Shown one piece after another: positions 6,619 to 12,273 of a DNA stretch of 15,728 nucleotides; position 1 is the first letter of the stretch, and every line of letters starts with the position of its first letter. The DNA is taken from the NCBI GenBank assembly GCA_001275005.1, contig JWZX01001714.1, forward strand, positions 1 through 15,728, written 5' to 3'. A model generated the notes under the pieces. The model searched no databases. It was not told where the DNA came from and was given only the letters and a program-made list of their open reading frames with translations. Both the position numbers and the translations under genes were made by a program. Origin of the DNA: Chrysochromulina tobinii. Lineage: Eukaryota > Haptophyta > Prymnesiales > Chrysochromulinaceae.

Positions 6619-9551
6619 TCAGCTCGCCCCTTTGGCGAGCGACACCAAATACTTTGCTCGGACGCGGCGGCTCGTCGAGCGCGGCCCGCGCAGCCGCACG
6701 CCCCAATCGCGCAGGCAAAGCTCGAGCAGCCGCCCGCGCGCCTCGGCCTGATCGCCGTCGTACACAATGTTATTGGCTTCCCCCGGATCGAGCTCGAGGT
6801 TGTAGAGGGTCTCGTCGACGAGCCGGTACGTGCCCGCCTCCCAGCGCGTCGCCGCAGCCTTGAAGTTCGGATCGGTCTGGTTGTCGGGATCGAGCTTGAG
6901 GTAGAGCGTGTACGCGTACCGGCGCGTGCGCACATAGAGCTGATGAGGGAATCGATCAGAGGCAATCAGAGGCAATTAGAAGTGACTGGCCGCCCCCGAC
7001 GGACGCACCTGCACCCCTCGCCAGCTCTTCTCCGTCACCGCCGCCGCGCCTGCGAGAGGCTCCTCCACCAAGTTTCGTCGAAAGCTCTCGTGCAGCTCCG
7101 AGCGTACGTACCACTTGGGCCAGAGCGCCCACGAGAGCGCGGCCTCGCCCACTGGCGCGCCGTCGCCGGGTGCCGTTACGGGCGCCGTCTCGGGCGCCCA
7201 CGAGAGCGCGGCCTCGCCCACTGGCGCGCCCCCCCAACCGTCGCCGAGCGCCGTTCCGGGCGCCGTTCCGGGCGCCGTCTCGGGCGCCTCGTGCAGCAGC
7301 AGCGGCAGCAGCGAGTCGCCATCAAGGTTGACTGCTTGGCCTCCGAGTCGGAAGCGCGCGCCGCCCGGGACGGCGCCCACACTCGGCGGGTCCGCCCGCC
7401 CAACTCCCCACAGGTCGAGCAGCGTCGGCAGCAGGTCGATGCCCTCGACGAGCTCGGTGACCGACACGCCCTGACGCAGCCCCGGCACCATGATCAGCAG
7501 CGGCACGCGTGTGACCTCCTCGTACAGCGCATACTTGGACCAACGGGCCGTGCCGTCCTAACGAAACCCCATGGTCTGCATGCACGATCAGCGCCGTCGT
7601 GGGCGCGAGGCGCGTCGTCTCGAGCGCGCCGAGCAGCCGCCCCAGCTGCGCGTCCACGTGCGACGCGCACGCGTAGTACGAGCTCACCTGATGAGGGAAG
7701 CAATCAGAAGCAATCAGAAGCAATCAGAGGCAATTAGCGACGCGCACGCGTAGTACGAGCTCACCTGATGAGGGAAGCAATCAGAGGCAATCAGAGGCAA
7801 TTAGAAGTGACTGGCTGCCCCCGATGGACGCACTCACCGCCAGCCGCGCCTCGGCCGTCGACATGCGCCGCTTGCGCTTCTGCATCGCAGCGTCCGCCTT
7901 CAGGTCGTAGTTCGGCCACGTCACCAACGGAGGCCGCCTCTCCTCCTGTCGAGCCGGCGCGAGCGTCACGGCCGCGGGCAGAGGGAGGCGCGCACGCGGG
8001 CTGCCCGTGCTGCCCGCGCGCGCGGCGCGGTCGCTGCACAAGGCGCCCGGGCGCATCACGTGCGTGGCCGAGAGCCCAACCGCGAGGAAGAAGCGAGCGC
8101 CGTTGCGGGCGTACCTGATGAGCGACGCAATCAGGGCCAATCAGGGACCATCAGGGCGGAAGAAGCGAGTGCCGTTGCGGGCGTACTGGCGCAGCAGGCT
8201 GATGGTCGAATCGGTCTTCTTGTAGTCGTTGCTCATCATGTCCTCAGCGCCGCCAGCGCCAGCGCCGCCGCCGCCGCCAGTGCCACCACTGTCACCACCG
8301 CCCTCGGACCTGAGAACGTCGAGTGCAATCAGAGGCCATCAAGGGCAATCAGAGGCGCAATCAGAGGCCATCAAGGGCAATCAGAGGCGCAATCAGAGGT
8401 CATCAAGGGCAATCAGAGGCGCAATCAGAGGTCATCAAGGGCAATCAGAGGCGCAATCAGAGGTCATCAAGGGCAATGAGAGGCGCAATCAGAGGTCATC
8501 AAGGGCAATGAGAGGCGCAATCAGAGGCACACTCAAGAGGCGATCAGAGCCCATCGGGGGCGATCAGAGGCCATCAAGGGCCATCAAGGGCAATCAGGAG
8601 CCATCAAGGGCCATCAAGGGTAATCAAGGGCAATCAGGAGCCATCAAGGGCCATCAAGGGCCATCAAGGGCCATCAAGGGCCATCAAGGGCCATCAAGGG
8701 CCATCAAGGGCAATCAAGGGCCAGGCGGACCTGAGAGCTTCGAGCGCAATCAGCGTACGCTCGTTGGCAGTCGGCGGCGGCGGCGACGCATCCGGGATGG
8801 AGAAGCCGCGAGGGAAAAAGTCGCACGCCTCATGGAAGATCTTGCCGCCGCTGCACGCGACGCTCGCGCTCGGGTCGGCATCGCGGAGGAAGTGGACGAG
8901 GTGCGGCGTGCCCGGCGGCACGTGCGCGTCGTACTCGTCAAAGTTGTTGAACACGCGCGTGTGCGATGGCCGGCGACCCGTGAGCATTGAGCTGCGCGAC
9001 GGGTTGCAGATCGGTGCGCTGCAGTAGGCCCGCTGGAAGGCAACGCCGCGCCGCGCGAGCGCCTCGAGGTGTGGCGTGGTGCCATTAGGAGCGCCGCCCG
9101 GCGTGTGCAGCGGAAACACGGAGGAGCCGATCGTGCCAAAGTCCTCGAGCAGCACATACAGGATGTTGAGCCGTTGTGGAAGCTTGAGCCGTTGCGGAAG
9201 CTTGAGCCGTTGCGGAAGCTTGAGCTGCTGCCGTCGTCGGTTGGGCAACACGCCGCCGCCAAGAGAAGCGCTCGGCTCGAACATCGCATCGAGCTGACTG
9301 AGGATCCATTGGCCGCCACCGCCGAGCAACACGAGCAGCGCTCCCACTGCTCCCACGAGCCATGAGCAGCGCACGCGCCACGAGGTGCCCGACTCCTTGA
9401 CTCTCAGGCTCTGCTTTGGGTCAGTGTCCGTCCGCCTGAGCTCGCGCACGCCTCCATCGGGCACGAAGTGCGCTCGCCGCGTGAGTTTGGGCGAGGTATC
9501 GCTGTGCCTCGTCGCTGGCCACGAAAGCGTGGGCGGCGAGCCGACCTGCAT
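6619..9551 (-). CDS. Iduronate-2-sulfatase-type sulfatase, five exons, one frameshift
   Basis: Sulfatases hydrolyse sulfate esters with a formylglycine made from Cys; this one most resembles iduronate-2-sulfatase. Exons (minus): 9551-8731, 8309-8187, 8114-7838, 7687-7009, 6939-6619, joined in phases 2, 2, 0, 0. Leaving out one surplus base near 7543 the total is divisible by three (739 residues). The ATG at 9551 precedes a signal anchor (about 62-84), suggesting a type II membrane or secretory-pathway enzyme. Visible features are LNILYVLLED (Glu136/Asp137), the signature CNPSRSSMLTGR with Cys182, GKIFH (Lys237/His240), FFLAVG (323-328) followed by SATH where relatives have HKPH, ADHG (Asp445/His446), then WSKYALYEEVTRVPLLI, and a C-terminal RYAYTLYLKLD/TLYNLELDP region. 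The metal-site Asp pair is Glu-Asp here. Gly-rich and Arg-rich inserts enlarge it beyond the usual ~550 residues. The frameshift makes it a possible pseudogene or a sequence error; all four introns are unusual. Confidence 0.85.
6940..7008 (-). other. Sulfatase intron 4 (69 bp, GT-AG)
   Basis: The donor is GTGCGT after ...GGGGTGCAG and the acceptor CCCTCATCAG before CTCTATGTG; phase 0. Splicing joins ...KSWRGVQ to LYVRTRRYAY, matching the family. The intron contains CTAATTG followed by two CCTCTGATTG-like units. It matches 64 of 69 positions with the first half of sulfatase intron 3 (7765-7833). Confidence 0.85.
7125..7230. repeat. 69-bp-spaced in-frame duplication in sulfatase exon 4
   Basis: The 37-bp segment at 7125-7161 recurs at 7194-7230, an offset of 69 bp that preserves frame. 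In the protein it gives two GAPVGEAALSW segments separated by Ala/Pro/Thr-rich sequence. The reiterated GGGCGCCGT units that follow (about 7256-7288) extend the low-complexity insert. Such an insert is not typical of this region in sulfatases. Confidence 0.85.
7543..7543 (-). other. Apparent +1 frameshift in sulfatase exon 4
   Basis: On the minus strand the frame ADHGVSLGRHGP ends at the codon 7546-7544. The family-conserved continuation WSKYALYEEVTRVPL starts at codon 7542-7540, leaving one extra base (T on the minus strand, A at 7543). The downstream frame has a TAG a few codons upstream, so it cannot be entered earlier, and there is no room for an intron. Relatives read SLGEHG-x-W-(A/S)-K-Y here, so removing one base restores a perfect alignment. 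Confidence 0.85.
7660..7687. repeat. 28-bp duplication, exonic copy (start of sulfatase exon 4)
   Basis: The first 28 bases of exon 4 are identical to 7737-7764 inside intron 3. Offset 77 bp. The exonic copy encodes VSSYYACAS, a conserved stretch of the family, so this copy is the functional one. Confidence 0.9.
7688..7837 (-). other. Sulfatase intron 3 (150 bp), two tandem intron-like units
   Basis: The outer donor is GTGAGT at 7837 and the outer acceptor CCCTCATCAG ending at 7688; phase 0, joining ...STAEARLA to VSSYYACASHVD. The intron divides at 7764/7765 into two units, each beginning GTGAG and ending CCTCATCAG: 7837-7765 (73 bp) and 7764-7688 (77 bp). The second unit begins with a perfect 28-bp copy of the start of the following exon. 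Both contain CCTCTGATTG or CTTCTGATTG repeats. Confidence 0.85.
7737..7764. repeat. 28-bp duplication, intronic copy in sulfatase intron 3
   Basis: A perfect copy of 7660-7687, preceded on the minus strand by CATCAG, so that it reads CAG|GTGAGC. It carries an in-frame stop soon after (TAA within CGCTAATTG), so it cannot be retained as coding sequence. Confidence 0.9.
8086..8114. repeat. 29-bp duplication, exonic copy (start of sulfatase exon 3)
   Basis: Pairs with 8158-8186 at the 5' end of intron 2: 28 of 29 positions match. The exonic copy encodes YARNGARFF, just before the conserved LAVG strand. Confidence 0.9.
8115..8186 (-). other. Sulfatase intron 2 (72 bp, GT-AG)
   Basis: The donor is CCA|GTACGC at 8186 and the acceptor GCTCATCAG|GTACGC ending at 8115; phase 2, giving ...SLLRQYARNGARFFLAVG. 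The first 29 bases of the intron are a copy (one mismatch) of the first 29 bases of the next exon. The remaining 43 bases contain three CCCTGAT(T/G)G units and the CTCATCAG end shared with introns 3 and 4. Confidence 0.85.
8158..8186. repeat. 29-bp duplication, intronic copy (donor end of intron 2)
   Basis: A copy of 8086-8114 that now supplies the GTACGC donor site. The single difference is an A in place of a G on the minus strand at base 17. The copy is followed immediately by the CCCTGATTG-type repeats. Confidence 0.9.
8326..8517. repeat. 32-bp minisatellite, 6 units, in sulfatase intron 1
   Basis: Six head-to-tail 32-bp units. Each consists of CAATCAGAGG, then YCATCAAGGG, then CAATCAGAGG (CAATGAGAGG in the last two units) and CG. 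The minus-strand version of CAATCAGAGG is CCTCTGATTG, the same unit found in introns 3 and 4. The array has no unique spacers. Confidence 0.9.
8570..8724. repeat. 10-bp (CATCAAGGGC)n repeat in sulfatase intron 1
   Basis: About fifteen 10-bp units of CATCAAGGGC with AATCAAGGGC and AATCAGGAGC variants, adjoining the 32-bp array. It shares the CATCAAGGG block with that array, so both probably grew from one ancestral unit. Seven perfect units in a row near 8641-8710 suggest recent expansion. Confidence 0.9.
9166..9219. repeat. 18-bp repeat, 3 units, in sulfatase exon 1
   Basis: Three units of TTGAGCCGTTGYGGAAGC encode three KLPQRL-like hexapeptides on the minus strand, directly before the first beta strand LNILYVLLED. 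A partial fourth unit follows. The repeat lengthens the stalk between membrane anchor and catalytic domain. Confidence 0.9.
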
Positions 9552-9874
9552 TCACACCTTCACAGAGCTCAGAAATCTCATGCAAAAAACACTCGATGGA
9601 ACCCGGGAAACACATGGGACGGAAACACAGATCACGCAGACGGTCGCGTTTTCCGCGTTTTCCGCACCGCGGACACAAAAATCGATCGACGCTTTCAGAG
9701 TATGGCCCCATCGCGGACGCAGTCATGTTCATTCCTTGTTCATTACTGAACTGAACTGAACTGAACTGAAACTTGATCTAGAACTTGACTTGACTTGACT
9801 CGACTCGCGCGGGCGTCGCGCGGTCCCGACGACCGCGCGAAAGGCAACCAGCCTCCTTGTCGCGTCAGCCGTCG
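9552..9874. promoter_or_regulatory. Divergent spacer between sulfatase and WW-protein genes
   Basis: The 323 bp between the minus-strand ATG at 9551 and the plus-strand ATG at 9875 should hold both promoters. It contains a short purine-rich part (about 9580-9630) and the pentamer repeats at 9745-9808. No TATA box is clear, and no coding sequence is evident. Confidence 0.45.
9745..9808. repeat. CTGAA and CTTGA pentamer microsatellites
   Basis: About five CTGAA units are followed, after ACTTGATCTAGA, by CTTGA units that drift into CTCGA. They sit 70-130 bp before the ATG at 9875, where they could affect transcription or simply be a slippage product. CTGAA and CTTGA differ by a single base change plus a shift, suggesting shared origin. 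Confidence 0.85.
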
Positions 9875-12034
9875 ATGCCGCCCGCCCAAGTCCTCGACGC
9901 TGGCTCGACGCAGACTGCGCGATCGCCATCGCTCTGGAAGGCTGCGGCTGCTATTGCGAGGGAATCGGAGAAGCTTGAGAGTTCACCAGGAATCGCGCAA
10001 GTTGTCATGCTGGGGAGGTCACGAGGCGCCTTCAACACTGCACGCAAGGCGTCTAGTTCGAACCAAGGTTCGATGTTTGGGGTCGGGCTGTCCGCTGAGG
10101 TCGCCAAGAGCAGCGAACTCAAACAGCACACCTTCTTCAAACGCCAGCTTCTCGTCACGGAGGGGAAAGTGGAAGTGCAGCCCGTCGAGGAGCGCATTCG
10201 CCACGGCCCCACTTTCTCGTTTCGGCGATCAGCTGCGGCTCTTACTTTCGATCCAGCAGCCTCAGACCCTCCCGATTCTGCAGCCTCCGAAAGGGCCGAG
10301 TCTCCGTCGAGGCATCGCGTCAAGGTCGTCAAGAAGATGGAGATGAGCACCTGGGGCCCTCGCTGGGCTATCGAATCAGTAAGTCATTCCGAGTTACCAG
10401 CACCAGCACCGCCACCCGAGCAAGAACCCGAGCCAGGGCCTGGCCCCACTTCGCCCGTTGTGGTTCAGAGTGAGAGCGAGACCAGGAGCTCGGTCACGCA
10501 AAGGGACTCGAGCTCGGACACGCGAAGGAGCTCGAAGGAGCTCGAAGACCCTCGCTCTCGCGACCCTCCTATGTCCGACCTCGACAGGCAGCGCAGATGG
10601 CTGGATTCCATGCTAGAGGACAGCGTCTCCTACGACGCCATGGCACCGACTCCAAACGACCGTTACGGAGGCACCAAGGACTTGGGATCGACTGGCTACC
10701 GGTACCGTGCCGCGTCGGTCGTACAAGCGAGGGTGAGGGGGCGGCGAATTCGGGTACGCCACGGCGACGCAGTGGAGACGGCCGTGGTGGCAGCGTCCGC
10801 GCGGCTGCAAGTGGACCGTTGCCTGAAGAGAAACGCTCAGGGGTCGCCGATCCGCGGTGAAAACCAAGGGGCTGGGAGTGAAAACCCGCGGTGGGTCGCA
10901 GGTCCGTCGAACACCGCGGTGGGTCTGGCTCACATGGAATCGTGGCGTGCGGGGACCACAACACGGCTCGTAGCGACGGCAACGGCTGGGAGTCTTCCCG
11001 TAGGGTCGAAAGACCCAAGTCCATACCCGTCTTCGGTTGAGGACAACTGGTCGGGTCTCTCAGATTCCATGCGCAACCGGCTCGCTCGAGCGCAGCACTG
11101 GCGGCTTTGCCCCTCTTGCAACGCCGTCGTCACCGAGCGCAGCGACGATGGCAGCAGCCGCTGTACCAAGTGCTCCACAGGATTCCGATGGGTTCGGGCG
11201 CCACTCTACATGCCCTGCGCATCGCTGGCCCAGCTGCGTCAAGAGATTCGGTGGGAGCATGAGGAGAGACTTCGCGAGCTGACCGTGGACACCATCGGAT
11301 GGAAAGATGTGGCGCGCCTCTACTGGGTGCAAAGCGACCACGCCTCTCGAACCGAGATAGTCTCCACCGAGCTGACCCTCTACCGAGCGCTCCTCTTCGG
11401 GCCTTTGTTGCTTGCGCTCCCAGCACTCACGTTGATGGAAAAGCGTCGCCACGCCCATGTGATGCGCGACTGCCAGCTGCTCGACAAGCTTGTCAAGGAG
11501 AGCCCAGCTCCGGCGTTGCCGTTGGACCCTCTTGAGCCCGTGGACTTACCGGGCGATGGCTGCTTTCCGTGGTCGAAGCCCAAGAAGCCCAGACCTCAAC
11601 GAGCCTCTTCGAGTGCGGAAGATGGCACACCGGCGACGGCCGAGACCGTGGCAGCGGAGAAGGCGGCAGCCGAGAAGGCGGCGGCCGAGAAGGCGGCATC
11701 CGTGCCGTCCTTGCCGGCTGGCTGGGAGCAGGCCCAAGGACCCGACGGACGCCCCTACTACTGGTACAAGGCGGCGGACGGCACCAAGAAGACTCAGTGG
11801 AAGCGCCCGAGCGCCGAGCCGGGCGCCGAGCCCCCGGCCGTACCGGTAGCCGACCCCCCAGCCCCGGAATCGCCCTCGGATCGCAAATCCCAACGGCCGT
11901 ACCCAAATATGGAATCGCCCTCGGATCGCAAATCCCCGAGGCCGGACCCAACATCGGCGTTGGTGCCAGTCGCCGTCGGTGGCAAAGTCTTCGTCGCACA
12001 GGTGAAGATCAAGGACACGGCGAGTGAAGACTGA
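9875..12034 (+). CDS. Multidomain protein: IQ-like motif, CxxC zinc ribbon, WW domain
   Basis: A 719-residue, intronless protein of no named family known to me. The frame opens at a TTG (9857); the first ATG is at 9875. The N-terminal half is Ser/Pro-rich and probably disordered, with Glu/Pro and Ser/Arg runs. Around residues 277-300, ASVVQARVRGRRIRVRHG resembles an IQ (calmodulin-binding) motif. Cys412/Cys415 and Cys430/Cys433, followed by GFRW, form a four-Cys zinc ribbon like the IBR/RING2 core of RBR ubiquitin ligases, but no other RING is present. A Trp-rich charged region and a hydrophobic helix (about 503-521, LLFGPLLLALPALTLM) follow, then AAAEKA repeats and a WW domain (613-644: LPAGWE, Trp617; YYWY 628-631; TQWKRP, Trp641 and Pro644). 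WW domains bind proline-rich ligands. The tail repeats ESPSDRKS(Q/P)RP. It may be a membrane-associated adaptor; its role is unknown. Confidence 0.7.
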   Translation: MPPAQVLDAGSTQTARSPSLWKAAAAIARESEKLESSPGIAQVVMLGRSRGAFNTARKASSSNQGSMFGVGLSAEVAKSSELKQHTFFKRQLLVTEGKVEVQPVEERIRHGPTFSFRRSAAALTFDPAASDPPDSAASERAESPSRHRVKVVKKMEMSTWGPRWAIESVSHSELPAPAPPPEQEPEPGPGPTSPVVVQSESETRSSVTQRDSSSDTRRSSKELEDPRSRDPPMSDLDRQRRWLDSMLEDSVSYDAMAPTPNDRYGGTKDLGSTGYRYRAASVVQARVRGRRIRVRHGDAVETAVVAASARLQVDRCLKRNAQGSPIRGENQGAGSENPRWVAGPSNTAVGLAHMESWRAGTTTRLVATATAGSLPVGSKDPSPYPSSVEDNWSGLSDSMRNRLARAQHWRLCPSCNAVVTERSDDGSSRCTKCSTGFRWVRAPLYMPCASLAQLRQEIRWEHEERLRELTVDTIGWKDVARLYWVQSDHASRTEIVSTELTLYRALLFGPLLLALPALTLMEKRRHAHVMRDCQLLDKLVKESPAPALPLDPLEPVDLPGDGCFPWSKPKKPRPQRASSSAEDGTPATAETVAAEKAAAEKAAAEKAASVPSLPAGWEQAQGPDGRPYYWYKAADGTKKTQWKRPSAEPGAEPPAVPVADPPAPESPSDRKSQRPYPNMESPSDRKSPRPDPTSALVPVAVGGKVFVAQVKIKDTASED
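11866..11941. repeat. Duplicated segment in WW-protein tail
   Basis: GGAATCGCCCTCGGATCGCA appears twice at an offset of 42 bp, encoding two copies of ESPSDRKS with RP spacing. It lies in the disordered tail after the WW domain and keeps the frame. Confidence 0.8.
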
Positions 12035-12273
12035 GCCGTCGCAGGAAACGTTCGAGCGTGCGCGCGTGCGCGCCGCGTCCGTGTGCGGTTGTGGGTCAGT
12101 CGAATGCGGGCGGGAGTGCGCGCAGAACCAGAAGGTGCAGTAGAGAGTAGTGGGGGGGTCGGAGTGTGGGGGTTAGATCCGGGCGGTGAACTCTTCAGCC
12201 TTTTTGAACTGACCTTTTTATCGTCTCCTTCACGTCGCCGCGCGCGCGTCTGCATCCGCATTCGCGCAGCTCG
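12035..12273 (+). promoter_or_regulatory. Spacer and probable promoter of PRP38
   Basis: A 239-bp spacer between two same-strand genes. It is G-rich at first (GGGGGGGTCGG near 12151), then pyrimidine-rich with two T runs (12201-12205 and 12214-12219) around TGAACTGAC, followed by CTCCTTCACG about 40 bp before the PRP38 ATG. The T-rich stretch could be a core promoter or a splice acceptor for a 5' UTR intron. Confidence 0.4.

Larger units (their letters stand above)
8310..8730 (-). other. Sulfatase intron 1 (421 bp), filled with minisatellite
   Basis: The donor is CTCAG|GTCCGC at 8730 and the acceptor TTCTCAG|GTCCGA ending at 8310; phase 2, joining ...TLIALEALR to SEGGGDSGG. Nearly the whole intron is tandem repeat. 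The donor-side exon end (8726-8753) and the acceptor end (8305-8332) match at 25 of 28 positions across AG|GT, so the boundaries could shift by choice of copy, but family spacing supports this model. Confidence 0.75.

Noticed and set aside
7530-7575. A micro-intron (GTTTCGTTAG) instead of a frameshift
   Set aside because: Ten bases is far too short for splicing, and removing them would delete the conserved SLG residues. One surplus base explains the alignment better.
6511-7737. Plus-strand 408-codon frame
   Set aside because: Antisense to conserved sulfatase exons 4 and 5; Arg-rich translation with no motif.
8326-8724. CRISPR-like array
   Set aside because: The units adjoin without unique spacers, there is no cas gene, and the array lies within an intron of a eukaryotic gene.
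8229-8990. Plus-strand frame encoding repeated GHQGQSEAQSE-type peptides
   Set aside because: It is the reverse reading of the intron minisatellite and of sulfatase exon 1. The repeat unit stays open only because it happens to lack stops.
10052-10075. Second tRNA-like GTTCGAACC stretch
   Set aside because: It lies inside the coding frame of the WW protein, and no cloverleaf can be drawn around it.
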